A DNA stretch of 64,000 nt. Origin: Atlantibacter sp. RC6. Its GTDB lineage: Bacteria > Pseudomonadota > Gammaproteobacteria > Enterobacterales > Enterobacteriaceae. A model generated the notes under the pieces. The model did not search any database. It saw only the letters and a program-made list of their open reading frames with translations, and was not told the DNA's origin. Shown here in pieces: positions 8,341 through 17,262 of this stretch (the stretch's first letter is position 1; the number at the start of each line of letters is the position of its first letter). The DNA lies in assembly GCF_014193285.1 (NCBI RefSeq), contig NZ_JACHZE010000001.1:620001-684000 (forward strand). Reading direction: 5' to 3'. The position numbers were made by a program, and so were the translations under genes.

Positions 8341-10602
8341 CTACCCGTTATCCTTATCTACGCCAAACCACTGATGATACCAGCGAGGCGAAAGTTGCTG
8401 CCGGAAGCGTGTGATAAACCTGGATTTTGGTGAAAAATAAACCGTAATTTGCCCTGCATGGGCGGTATCCAGCCATTGATAGCCATACTGTTTATAGCGC
8501 GCCATGACCGGGCGAGAAGGTAATCGCCAGGCGTTATAGCGCGCTACGGAGGCCAGCGCATCCTGCCCCGCCACCGCATGGAGCAAAATCGCGCTGGATG
8601 ACGTCTTGCTGCCGTGGTGCGGAACCTGCACAACTGAAGCCCGCAGTTCGCGCCAGTGATGCTTTACCATCTGGCGCTCGGCGTCCGCTTCAATATCTCC
8701 CGTCAGTAAGATGCTTTGCTCGCCATCGCTCACCTTAACCACGCACGAGACGTTATTTCCGCCATTGGCACCGATCTGTAAAGGCCAGTGCACGGTGAAA
8801 ATAAGGCCCTGCCAGCGCCAGGTCTTGCCGCGCAGACAGGGCGCATGCCCAGCCCAACCCAGTGAACTTATCACCGGTAACGTCGGCCAGGCCTTCAACA
8901 GGCTGTTTAAACCGCCCCGGTGATCGAGATGCTCATGGCTTAAGATAATCCCGTCAGGCACCAGGTGATGCCAGCGCAGCCAGGGAATAATCGTTTGCCG
9001 GGCGCTGTCTCCGCCCGGCCAGGCGTTGCCGCTATCGTAGAGCATGGCGCGCCCGTTACGCTCAATAACTATCGCCAGGCCATGGCCGATATCCAGCATA
9101 TGCACGGCCCAGCTGTTATCCTGACGCGGGCGGATCAGCGGCCCGCTCAGCAGCAGCATCACAATGCCGGGCAACAGTGGCGTGTACCACTGAAAGCGTA
9201 GCCGCCAGAGAACAATTAGCAACCAGGGGCTAAGCGCCAGCCCGAGAAAGCGCTGATCAACATCCAGCCAACCGGGCGGCAGCGCCTGTAATCCATAGAA
9301 GACGCCAGCCAGTGTGCGGTCCGCCAGGTATTCAAGGAAAGACTCCGCGCCCTCAATGCCTATACGATTAACGATCATCGCCAGCAGGATCAGCGGCACC
9401 GTTATGAAGGTTACGACAGGTACAGCCAATAAATTGGCGACCACTGACGTCAGGCTGATGCCGTGAAACAGCAGGACCTGAAGCGGCAATAACAAAAGTG
9501 CCATCCCAGCCTGAAGGTGTAATAACGCCAGTACGGGCCTGATAACGCGTGGCGCTTTTGGGGGAATAAAGGGCACCCACTGGTACCAGAACAGCAGCGC
9601 GCCCACCGCCAGCACCGAGAGCCAGAAGCTTTCCGACAGTACGGTTAGCGGATCGATAAACACAATGCCAGCCACGCAGCACAGCCACACATGCCAGGGA
9701 TCTCCGCTGCGGCCGCTCAACCTGAGCGCCCCCCAAATGGTCATGGCGACAAAGGTTCGCAACGCGGGTGGATTCGCGCCGCTAAGCCAGGTGTAAACGC
9801 CGCTGGCCGCTAAACTGGCGAACAGAGGAAAAGCGTGATTAATCAGCCTGACCGGGAAGACAAATTGCAGCAAACGCGCCAGCCCCCACCCCATAAGCCC
9901 TGCGAGGCCGATATGCAGCCCGGAAATCGCCATTAAATGCGCGGTGCCGGTTTCGCGCATCAGGGTTTTGATTTCATCACTTACCGCCAGCCGTTCACCG
10001 AACCCTAAGGCCAGCATCACGTCGCGCCAGGGCCGCGCTGCAAGCGACTGATTCACCGACGCCATAAAGCCCGCACGCCAGCTACATCGGCTGTCGAGAG
10101 GCTGAGAAGCGATAATCCGCCCCGTAACGCTGCGCCGCTGCGACAGCGCATAGCGCTGGTTGTCAAATCCGCCGTCATTAAGCTGTCCGTGAACAGGTTT
10201 AAGGCGCACCACGAGATCCCAACGCTGCCCGGCGCACACTTTTTCTGCAAGGTAGCTGCCGGGTAAATCCACGGTTATTGCCGGAAAAAGCCATTTGCCG
10301 TTGAGCTGGGTTATCCGCACCAAATGCCGCGTTGCGCCATCGGTTTGCAGAATTGTCGCCGTCACGTTCTGGTTATGTGTGGTGAGTGACAGCGGCGCAA
10401 GGGTTTGCCTTGCCGCCAGAACAGCCCAACAAAAAAAGAGCAGCGTTAATGCCAGCCGGAATGCGAATTTACCTGGCGCGAAAAGCAGCAGTATTGCACC
10501 CGAGCCGATCGCTGCAAGCAGCCTCAGAGACGGTAGCTGAGGTAGCCACAGTAACGGCACGGTCCCTGCAACCAGGCACCAGCAAAGAGTGATAAGCGGC
10601 AT
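8341..10602 (-). CDS. comEC: ComEC/Rec2-family DNA-uptake channel protein (YcaI)
   Basis: Polytopic inner-membrane protein related to the DNA-uptake channel of naturally competent bacteria; its physiological role in enterobacteria is not settled. An N-terminal membrane region, a central competence domain with many helices, and a C-terminal metallo-beta-lactamase-like domain carrying LSHEHLDHRGG (HxHxDH) can be seen, with a second motif VPHHGSKTSSS. It is 753 residues from the start at 10602, chosen because an AGGAGGT ribosome site stands 5 bases upstream and the E. coli YcaI N terminus aligns there. No frameshift or stop was seen, so the gene looks intact. Confidence 0.94.
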   Translation of the reverse strand: MPLITLCWCLVAGTVPLLWLPQLPSLRLLAAIGSGAILLLFAPGKFAFRLALTLLFFCWAVLAARQTLAPLSLTTHNQNVTATILQTDGATRHLVRITQLNGKWLFPAITVDLPGSYLAEKVCAGQRWDLVVRLKPVHGQLNDGGFDNQRYALSQRRSVTGRIIASQPLDSRCSWRAGFMASVNQSLAARPWRDVMLALGFGERLAVSDEIKTLMRETGTAHLMAISGLHIGLAGLMGWGLARLLQFVFPVRLINHAFPLFASLAASGVYTWLSGANPPALRTFVAMTIWGALRLSGRSGDPWHVWLCCVAGIVFIDPLTVLSESFWLSVLAVGALLFWYQWVPFIPPKAPRVIRPVLALLHLQAGMALLLLPLQVLLFHGISLTSVVANLLAVPVVTFITVPLILLAMIVNRIGIEGAESFLEYLADRTLAGVFYGLQALPPGWLDVDQRFLGLALSPWLLIVLWRLRFQWYTPLLPGIVMLLLSGPLIRPRQDNSWAVHMLDIGHGLAIVIERNGRAMLYDSGNAWPGGDSARQTIIPWLRWHHLVPDGIILSHEHLDHRGGLNSLLKAWPTLPVISSLGWAGHAPCLRGKTWRWQGLIFTVHWPLQIGANGGNNVSCVVKVSDGEQSILLTGDIEADAERQMVKHHWRELRASVVQVPHHGSKTSSSAILLHAVAGQDALASVARYNAWRLPSRPVMARYKQYGYQWLDTAHAGQITVYFSPKSRFITRFRQQLSPRWYHQWFGVDKDNG

Positions 10603-10751
10603 GCAGACCTCCTGTCTGGCCGCAGTATGCCGGGAATAGACAGGCGCGCGAGGCATATTTCCCAGCGTTACGCGTTGTATTCACAGAAATTTATCGTGTT
10701 GCAGCAACAGCCGGACGTTGTGCGCGTTTTATCGCAAACCTGGCGAGGGGC

Positions 10752-10781
10752 AAAAAAAAACGACATCCGGAGATGTCGTCT
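10752..10781 (-). terminator. Rho-independent terminator after ihfB
   Basis: Eight-base stem ACGACATC/GATGTCGT with a 4-base loop, followed on the minus strand by nine Ts. It lies between ihfB and comEC, so comEC-msbA-lpxK expression needs read-through or its own promoter in 10603-10750. Confidence 0.9.
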
Positions 10782-10802
10782 TCAGGGCAAGCTTAAACAA
10801 GC

Positions 10803-11087
10803 TTAACCGTAGATATTGGCGCGGTCGCGTAACTCTTTACCCGGCTTAAAGTGCGGAACGTATTTACCTTCCAGATCCACTTTATCGCCCGTTTTTGGGT
10901 TACGGCCAGTGCGCGGAGCGCGATAGTGTAAGGAGAAACTGCCAAAGCCCCGGATTTCAATACGTTCGCCCTGGGCGAGCGTCGTGGCCATGTGCTCCAG
11001 CATCTCTTTTACTGCATCTTCCACCGCTTTCGCTGGGATATGAGATTGCTGGGTGGCAAGTCTTTCAATTAATTCTGACTTGGTCAT
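10803..11087 (-). CDS. ihfB: Integration host factor subunit beta
   Basis: DNA-bending nucleoid protein that forms IHF with IhfA and acts in recombination, replication and transcription. It has 94 residues starting [11 protein letters not shown], with the HU/IHF beta-arm sequence [10 protein letters not shown], whose Pro intercalates into DNA. A start 6 codons upstream is possible, but the one at 11087 matches E. coli and is preceded by a GGAGGAATG ribosome site. It lies 90 bases downstream of rpsA on the same strand, the standard enterobacterial order, with a hairpin in between. Confidence 0.98.
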   Translation of the reverse strand: MTKSELIERLATQQSHIPAKAVEDAVKEMLEHMATTLAQGERIEIRGFGSFSLHYRAPRTGRNPKTGDKVDLEGKYVPHFKPGKELRDRANIYG

Positions 11088-11140
11088 CATTCCTCCGGTT
11101 TCCATTCAGGAAAATTTGCTTACAGCTATCAATCGAACAA

Positions 11141-11157
11141 GGGCGGCCGTAGCCGCC
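11141..11157 (-). terminator. GC-rich hairpin after rpsA (weak terminator or attenuator)
   Basis: Stem GGGCGGC/GCCGCCC with a 3-base loop (CGT on the plus strand), just after the rpsA stop codon. The following minus-strand sequence has only a short, interrupted T run, so partial read-through into ihfB is likely. Confidence 0.5.
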
Positions 11158-11177
11158 CTGATTTAGCGCTCGGACGA

Positions 11178-12851
11178 TTACTCGCCTTTAGCTGCTTTGA
11201 ATGCTTCAGCCATTGCGTTGGAGAAGTTGCCGTCTTCCTGTTTGTTGTTAACAGTTGCGATTGCATCTTTCTCGTCAGCTTCGTCTTTCGCACGAACAGA
11301 CAGGCTTACAACACGGTTTTTACGATCAACGCCGGTGAATTTCGCTTCAACATCGTCGCCAACGCTCAGAACCAGAGTTGCATCTTCAACGCGGTCACGG
11401 GAAGCTTCAGAAGCGCGCAGGTAGCCTTCAACGCCGTCTGCTAATTCAACTGTAGCACCTTTCGCGTCAACTGCCGTTACTTTACCAGTAACGATAGCGC
11501 CTTTCTTGTTCATCGCAACGTAGTTGTTGAACGGATCTTCCGCGAGCTGTTTAACGCCCAGGGAGATACGCTCACGCTCTGCGTCAACCTGCAGAACAAC
11601 CGCTGCGATTTCGTCGCCTTTTTTGTATTCACGAACTGCTTCTTCGCCTGCAACGTTCCAGGAGATGTCAGACAGGTGAACCAGGCCGTCGATGCCGCCG
11701 TCCAGGCCGATGAAGATACCGAAGTCAGTGATAGACTTGATTTTACCTTCAACGCGGTCGCCCTTGTTGTGGGTCTCAGCAAACAGCTGCCACGGGTTGG
11801 ATTTGCACTGTTTCAGGCCCAGAGAGATACGACGACGTTCTTCGTCGATATCCAGAACCATCACTTCCACTACGTCGCCAACGTTAACAACTTTGGACGG
11901 GTGGATGTTTTTGTTGGTCCAGTCCATTTCGGAAACGTGTACCAGGCCTTCAACGCCTTCTTCGATTTCAACGAAGCAGCCGTAGTCGGTCAGGTTGGTC
12001 ACGCGGCCAGTCAGACGAGTGCCTTCCGGGTAACGTTTAGCGATAGCCACCCACGGATCTTCGCCCAGCTGTTTCAGGCCCAGGGAAACACGAGTACGCT
12101 CGCGGTCGAACTTCAGCACTTTAACAGTGATTTCGTCGCCAACGTTCACGATTTCGCTCGGATGCTTAACGCGTTTCCACGCCATATCAGTGATGTGCAG
12201 CAGGCCGTCTACGCCGCCCAGATCAACGAATGCACCGTAGTCAGTGAGGTTCTTAACGATACCTTTAACTTCCATGCCTTCCTGCAGGTTTTCCAGCAGC
12301 TGATCGCGTTCTGCGCTGTTTTCAGACTCGATAACGGCACGACGAGAAACAACAACGTTGTTACGCTTCTGGTCCAGCTTGATTACTTTGAATTCAAGCT
12401 CTTTGCCTTCGAGGTGCAGGGTGTCGCGAACCGGACGCACGTCAACCAGGGAACCTGGCAGGAACGCACGAATACCGTTCAGCTCAACAGTGAAGCCGCC
12501 CTTGACTTTGCCATTGATAACACCAGTAACGGTTGCAGCTTCTTCGTAAGCTTTTTCCAGCATCAGCCATGCTTCGTGACGCTTCGCTTTCTCACGAGAC
12601 AGCAGGGTTTCACCGAAACCGTCTTCTACTGCATCCAGAGCAACGTCAACTTCGTCACCAACCTGGATTTCAATTTCGCCCTGGGCGTTTTTGAACTGCT
12701 CAGCCGGAATGGCAGACTCAGATTTCAGACCGGCGTCAACCAGTACGACATCTTTGTCGATAGCAACAACAACACCACGAACGATAGAACCCGGGCGGGT
12801 TTCGATTTCTTTCAGGGATTCTTCAAAGAGTTGAGCAAAAGATTCAGTCAT
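11178..12851 (-). CDS. rpsA: 30S ribosomal protein S1
   Basis: RNA-binding ribosomal protein needed for translation initiation on most mRNAs. It has 557 residues with six S1 (OB-fold) repeats of about 70-85 residues. The first two bind the ribosome and the rest bind mRNA, as known for E. coli S1. Repeated motifs such as GxVxxLTDYGxFV and GLxHxxDMxW recur along the chain. Codon choice is strongly biased, as expected for a highly expressed gene, and this creates long meaningless open frames on the opposite strand. cmk lies upstream and ihfB downstream. Confidence 0.99.
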   Translation of the reverse strand: MTESFAQLFEESLKEIETRPGSIVRGVVVAIDKDVVLVDAGLKSESAIPAEQFKNAQGEIEIQVGDEVDVALDAVEDGFGETLLSREKAKRHEAWLMLEKAYEEAATVTGVINGKVKGGFTVELNGIRAFLPGSLVDVRPVRDTLHLEGKELEFKVIKLDQKRNNVVVSRRAVIESENSAERDQLLENLQEGMEVKGIVKNLTDYGAFVDLGGVDGLLHITDMAWKRVKHPSEIVNVGDEITVKVLKFDRERTRVSLGLKQLGEDPWVAIAKRYPEGTRLTGRVTNLTDYGCFVEIEEGVEGLVHVSEMDWTNKNIHPSKVVNVGDVVEVMVLDIDEERRRISLGLKQCKSNPWQLFAETHNKGDRVEGKIKSITDFGIFIGLDGGIDGLVHLSDISWNVAGEEAVREYKKGDEIAAVVLQVDAERERISLGVKQLAEDPFNNYVAMNKKGAIVTGKVTAVDAKGATVELADGVEGYLRASEASRDRVEDATLVLSVGDDVEAKFTGVDRKNRVVSLSVRAKDEADEKDAIATVNNKQEDGNFSNAMAEAFKAAKGE

Positions 12852-12961
12852 GTTTAATCTTCAGGTTTTAATTTAACGTCCACCTGGCTTCATGCCGGAT
12901 GGGGTTGTTTCACATACCCGCTGTCAATCCATTGCAACGGGGGTACTGCAAATTCTGTCGC

Positions 12962-13648
12962 TTAATCCGCGAGAGCCAGTTTTTGGCGCGCATATTGTAG
13001 CGCTTTTTCAATCACTTGCTCAATACTTAAACTCGTGGAATCCAGAACTAAAGCATCGGCAGCGGGGACAAGCGGCGCTACGGCACGATTTCGATCGCGA
13101 TCGTCACGTTCTTTGATCTCGGCCAAAAGGCGTTCAAAGTTAACACTAAAGCCCTTCTCCTGCAACTGTAGCATGCGGCGTTGGGCGCGCTCTTCAGAGG
13201 AGGCGTCAAGGAAAATTTTCACTGGCGCGTCAGGGAATACCACGGTGCCCATATCACGCCCGTCGGCGATCAGGCCCGGCGCTTCGCGAAACGCGCGTTG
13301 ACGACGCAGCAAGGCTTCACGAACGCGTGGGAACGCCGCCACCTGCGACGCGGCGTTAGCCACTTCCTGGGTGCGGATTTCGCCGCTGACGTCTTCCCCT
13401 TCGAGGATCACTTCCAGCTCTTCATTGGTCGCCACGAAACGGACGTCCAGATGCGCCGCCAGGGGCACCAGCGCGTCTTCGGAAGCCACATCAACATGGT
13501 GATGCAGCGCGGCCAGCGCAAGGACACGGTAGATAGCGCCTGAATCCAGCAAATGCCATTGCAGTGTTTCAGCCAGGGCTTTACATAGCGTGCCTTTACC
13601 AGCGCCGCTCGGCCCATCAACGGTAATCACGGGGGCTGCTGCCGTCAT
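12962..13648 (-). CDS. cmk: Cytidylate kinase
   Basis: Phosphorylates CMP and dCMP with ATP, recycling CMP from RNA turnover and from CMP-KDO use. The P-loop GPSGAGKGT is at residues 12-20, with conserved [12 protein letters not shown] and RDDRDRNR motifs further on. It has 228 residues. The start at 13648 ([19 protein letters not shown]) follows AGGAGAAC and aligns with E. coli; extended upstream starts lack support. rpsA follows after 110 bases, which in E. coli contain an rpsA promoter. No ycaL lies between aroA and this gene, unlike K-12. Confidence 0.98.
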   Translation of the reverse strand: MTAAAPVITVDGPSGAGKGTLCKALAETLQWHLLDSGAIYRVLALAALHHHVDVASEDALVPLAAHLDVRFVATNEELEVILEGEDVSGEIRTQEVANAASQVAAFPRVREALLRRQRAFREAPGLIADGRDMGTVVFPDAPVKIFLDASSEERAQRRMLQLQEKGFSVNFERLLAEIKERDDRDRNRAVAPLVPAADALVLDSTSLSIEQVIEKALQYARQKLALAD

Positions 13649-13780
13649 CCTGTTCTCCTTAAGCAAGGCAACCATTTCATAAACGCCGCGCATTATACGC
13701 GCCAATCACTCAGAGCGTTACTAAAGCTTACGTATGATTTGGTTAAAGAATCTGAATGTAGAGGAATTGCTCAAGTATAG

Positions 13781-13803
13781 CGGGCTGGCAGAGGACCAGC
13801 CCG
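13781..13803 (-). terminator. Hairpin downstream of aroA (weak terminator)
   Basis: Stem CGGGCTGG/CCAGCCCG with a 7-base loop, in the aroA-cmk gap. The T run on the minus strand is poor, so termination strength is uncertain. Confidence 0.5.
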
Positions 13804-13822
13804 GCGAGGCGGGATTAAAAGC

Positions 13823-15109
13823 TTACGCAGACGTGCTCAGGCGCGCCAGCTGTTCGAAATAGTCAGGGAAGGTTTTTGCCGTGCATTTCGGATCGAGAAT
13901 AGTCACCGGCGTATCCGAGAGCGCCACCAGCGAGAAACACATCGCCATACGGTGATCATTATAGGTGCCGATATCCGCAAAGCGCAGCTGCTCCGGCGGG
14001 GTGACCGTGATGAAATCGTGGCCCTCTTCCACCGTCGCGCCCACTTTGCGCAGCTCGGTCGCCATCGCGGCCAGGCGGTCCGTCTCTTTGACTCGCCAGT
14101 TATAAATGTTGCGCAGTGTAGTGGTCCCTTTGGCGAACAGCGCGGTGGTGGCGATGGTCATGGCGGCATCGGGAATATGGTTCATGTCCATGTCGATGGC
14201 GTTGAGATCGCCGCGAGTGCAGGCGATAAAATCATCGCCCCAGGTAATCTGCGCGCCCATTTTTTCCAGTACGTCAGCGAAGCGGATATCACCCTGAACG
14301 CTGTTGCGGCCAATGCCGGTCACTTTGATGGTGCCGCCTTTAATCGCCGCCGCCGCCAGGAAATAGGAAGCAGAAGAGGCATCACCCTCCACCAGATATT
14401 CCCCTGGCGCTTGATAGGTTTGTCCGCCGCGAATCACGAAGCGTTGGTAATCCCCGTTGTCCACGTCGACGCCGAACGTTTTCATCAAATGCAGCGTGAT
14501 ATCGATATAGGGTTTGGACACCAGTTCGCCTTTGATGGTGATAACCGTATCCTGCTCCGCCAGCGGCGCGGTCATCAGCAGCGCGGTTAAAAACTGGCTG
14601 GAGACGCTGCCGTCAACCTCGACGTCGCCGCCGCGAAAACCACCGCGCAGGCGCAGCGGCGGGTAGTTTTCCTGCTCCAGATAATCAATCTGCGCGCCGC
14701 CCTGGCGCAGCGCATCCACCAGATGGCCGATAGGACGCTCTTTCATGCGCGGTTCGCCGGTGAGCACGATGTCGTTATGCCCCAGGCACAGCGCCGCCGC
14801 CAGCGGGCGCATGGCGGTGCCGGCATTCCCTAAAAACAGTTCCAGCTCGCCTTGCGCCTGGAATGCGCCGCCCAGCCCGGTGACCTCGCAACGGCGGCGG
14901 TCGTCAGACAGCGCGTACTCAACGCCCAGCGCTTTCAGCGCGTTCAGCATATGGCGGACATCATCGCTATCCAGCAGGTTGGTCAGCACCGTTTTGCCTT
15001 TGGCTAAGGCGGCAAGCAGCAGCGCGCGGTTGGAAACGCTCTTTGAACCGGGAAGGTTGATGGTGCCTTCAACGTGCGCGATAGGCTGTAAAGTCAGGGA
15101 TTCCTGCAT
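13823..15109 (-). CDS. aroA: 3-phosphoshikimate 1-carboxyvinyltransferase (EPSP synthase)
   Basis: Sixth shikimate-pathway step: shikimate 3-phosphate + PEP gives EPSP. It has 428 residues of class I type, with N-terminal GSKSVSNRA (21-29, including Lys23), GNAGTAMRP (94-102) and [12 protein letters not shown] (119-130), all intact. It is the second gene of the serC-aroA operon, 75 bases after serC, with an attenuator-like hairpin in the gap. The operon is known in E. coli and Salmonella and links serine/pyridoxine and aromatic synthesis. Confidence 0.99.
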   Translation of the reverse strand: MQESLTLQPIAHVEGTINLPGSKSVSNRALLLAALAKGKTVLTNLLDSDDVRHMLNALKALGVEYALSDDRRRCEVTGLGGAFQAQGELELFLGNAGTAMRPLAAALCLGHNDIVLTGEPRMKERPIGHLVDALRQGGAQIDYLEQENYPPLRLRGGFRGGDVEVDGSVSSQFLTALLMTAPLAEQDTVITIKGELVSKPYIDITLHLMKTFGVDVDNGDYQRFVIRGGQTYQAPGEYLVEGDASSASYFLAAAAIKGGTIKVTGIGRNSVQGDIRFADVLEKMGAQITWGDDFIACTRGDLNAIDMDMNHIPDAAMTIATTALFAKGTTTLRNIYNWRVKETDRLAAMATELRKVGATVEEGHDFITVTPPEQLRFADIGTYNDHRMAMCFSLVALSDTPVTILDPKCTAKTFPDYFEQLARLSTSA

Positions 15110-15131
15110 GCAAAAAACTCTCGATCGAGGT

Positions 15132-15160
15132 AATAAAAGCCCCGCAGGCGCGCTGCGGGG
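15132..15160 (-). terminator. serC-aroA intercistronic terminator/attenuator
   Basis: Perfect eight-base stem CCCCGCAG/CTGCGGGG with a 5-base loop, followed on the minus strand by CTTTTATTA. An intercistronic terminator that lowers aroA expression relative to serC is known in this operon in E. coli/Salmonella. Confidence 0.75.
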
Positions 15161-15184
15161 AAGAGAAACAATAACGAGGATTAA

Positions 15185-16270
15185 TTAACCGTGGCGACGC
15201 TCAAAATCAATCATAAAGTCAGTCAGCGCTTTCACGCCTTCCAGCGGCATGGCGTTATAGATGGAGGCGCGCATCCCGCCGACCACGCGGTGGCCCTTCA
15301 GCGCATGCAGGCCGGCTTTAAACGACTCATCAAGGAACAGCGCATCGAGTTTGCTGTCAGCCAGTTGGAACGGTACGTTCATGCGTGAACGGTTGGCGCT
15401 GGCCACATCGTTGCGGTAGAAATCGCTGTTATCGATGACGCCATACAGCAGATCTGCTTTTTGCTGGTTGATGCGGTTCATCACATCCACCCCGCCCTGC
15501 TGCTTCAGCCATTTGAACACCAGGCCGGACAGATACCAGGCGAAAGTCGGCGGCGTGTTGAACATCGAGTCGTTTTCGCTCAGCACGCTGTAGTCGAGGA
15601 TCGACGGACAGACGGAATGCGCTTTACCCAGCAGATCCTCGCGGACGATAACAATGGTTAACCCCGCCGGGCCGATGTTTTTCTGTGCGCCGGCATAAAT
15701 CACGCCATAACGGGAAACATCAATCGGATGGGAAAGAATAGTGGAGGAGAAATCTGCGGTAACGATAGCGTCGCCAAAGTCCGGCGTTTCATTAATGGCG
15801 ATACCATCAATAGTTTCGTTCGGGCAGTAGTGCAGGTAAGCGGCGTCTTCAGAGAGCTGCCATTCGCTCATCGGTTTGATGGCGCGTTTACCGTCAACGG
15901 TAATTTTCGCGTCGATGACGTTCGGCTTGAGGTATTTATGCGCTTCTTTTACCGCGCTCGCCGCCCAGTAGCCGCCATCAACGTAGTCCGCGGTGGTCTT
16001 ATCGCCCAGCAGGTTGAGCGGGATAGCGGAGAACTGGCCGCGTCCACCGCCGTGGCAGAATAAAACTTTATAATTGGGGGGGATATTCAGCAGATCGCGA
16101 AAATCTTTTTCCGCCTCTTCCGCCACCGCAATAAACGGTTTACCGCGATGGCTCACTTCCATTACCGACGTGCCCAGTCCCTGCCAGTCGCGTAATTCCT
16201 GCTGTGCCAAAAGCATTACATCTGCCGGTAACATCGCCGGGCCAGAACTAAAATTGTAGACCTGAGTCAT
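15185..16270 (-). CDS. serC: Phosphoserine aminotransferase SerC
   Basis: PLP enzyme of class V aminotransferases that makes phosphoserine from 3-phosphohydroxypyruvate and also serves pyridoxal phosphate synthesis (4-phosphohydroxythreonine). It has 361 residues. The Schiff-base lysine is K197 in [12 protein letters not shown], and [10 protein letters not shown] near 71-80 binds the cofactor phosphate. First gene of the serC-aroA operon; the 161-base gap to ycaP holds its promoter. In E. coli this promoter responds to Lrp and CRP, but I did not identify those sites here. Confidence 0.99.
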   Translation of the reverse strand: MTQVYNFSSGPAMLPADVMLLAQQELRDWQGLGTSVMEVSHRGKPFIAVAEEAEKDFRDLLNIPPNYKVLFCHGGGRGQFSAIPLNLLGDKTTADYVDGGYWAASAVKEAHKYLKPNVIDAKITVDGKRAIKPMSEWQLSEDAAYLHYCPNETIDGIAINETPDFGDAIVTADFSSTILSHPIDVSRYGVIYAGAQKNIGPAGLTIVIVREDLLGKAHSVCPSILDYSVLSENDSMFNTPPTFAWYLSGLVFKWLKQQGGVDVMNRINQQKADLLYGVIDNSDFYRNDVASANRSRMNVPFQLADSKLDALFLDESFKAGLHALKGHRVVGGMRASIYNAMPLEGVKALTDFMIDFERRHG

Positions 16271-16431
16271 TTCCCCTCACCACGCATAACAATAAGTTTT
16301 TCCTGTGGCTATCGGTTTTATCACTCAGCGAGTAAGGCTGCAATGGGTAATCCCCGCCAGCGGCAAAATGTGCGCTTTATCACACGGCAGATTATGCCAG
16401 GCGGGGAACAGAACGCCGGAATTTTCACTGT

Positions 16432-17124
16432 TCAGGTCACTCGGCGGGCGCGGCTCGCCTTGACCCAGTCCGGATGCCCGCAGCGCGGACACATTAATTT
16501 GTCGCCGTCTTTCATAGCCACCACTTCACTACAGCGTACACAGGCATAATCCCCTGCGTCAGGCATGATTTTAAACGCGGGCTTGTGGGAGTTCGGCAGA
16601 ATAGGCAAACCGGGCCGGACGTTTTCATCCGCGTAAAAATAGACGCTGAGTTGGCCGTTGGTTTCCTGAATGGCTAATTTTACCTGCCCGAGTTGCTCAA
16701 CGCCGCTGAGCCGCAACTCCATAAAGTATTCGAACTCGGTCATGTTCTCTTTACGCAGATTATCCCAGGCGAGCTCGCCCTCCTCCACCACGATCATGGG
16801 CTTGCCTTCAAGCAGATCCTCGATTTTCTCGCTGCGCGCCATCAGCCACATCACCAGCCGGTAAAGCGCACCAAGTGAGATAAACACCACCAGCACCGGG
16901 ATCATCGGCACGTCGTCATAGAACGCCACGTCACCCGCGGCGGAGCCCAGGGTCAGGATGATCAGCACTTCAAACAGCGACATCTGGCGGACGCCGCGCC
17001 GTCCGGTGAGTTTCAGGAAAATAAACACCAGCACAAAGGTATATAAGCTGCGCAACGCAACTTCGCCGAGAAACTCAAAGGGGACCTTGTCAAACGCCAT
17101 CCGTTGCAAATCAAATGCTTTCAT
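16432..17124 (-). CDS. ycaP: YcaP, DUF421 inner-membrane protein with C-terminal zinc-ribbon-like cysteines
   Basis: A 230-residue protein of unknown function. Three hydrophobic segments at about residues 25-40, 50-66 and 74-95 are followed by the DUF421 cytoplasmic domain (about 100-180). The tail holds two CxxC pairs (C195/C198 and C212/C215) spaced like a zinc ribbon, then a basic end. E. coli YcaP, as I recall it, has the same tail, so this is a family trait in enterics. It is divergent from ycaO with a 138-base gap. Confidence 0.93.
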   Translation of the reverse strand: MKAFDLQRMAFDKVPFEFLGEVALRSLYTFVLVFIFLKLTGRRGVRQMSLFEVLIILTLGSAAGDVAFYDDVPMIPVLVVFISLGALYRLVMWLMARSEKIEDLLEGKPMIVVEEGELAWDNLRKENMTEFEYFMELRLSGVEQLGQVKLAIQETNGQLSVYFYADENVRPGLPILPNSHKPAFKIMPDAGDYACVRCSEVVAMKDGDKLMCPRCGHPDWVKASRARRVT

Positions 17125-17262
17125 TTTTATTCGCCTTTACAGTACCTTGCTGAAAGTAAGCATAGCGCGAACAATTATTTTTGCCCGGGACGGCGGGAAG
17201 ATAGCACCGGCAACGCAAAACCCGTATCATTGCGCGCTTTGCGTACGATAAAAGTGACTCTC

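Noticed and set aside
10603-10750. Upstream in-frame extension of comEC
   Set aside because: The start at 10602 has an ideal AGGAGGT at the right distance and aligns with E. coli YcaI; the extension does neither.
11676-12857. A 393-codon open frame antisense to rpsA
   Set aside because: Same codon-bias artefact; composition (Asn/Phe/Gln/Val-rich) reflects the complement of rpsA codons and resembles no family.
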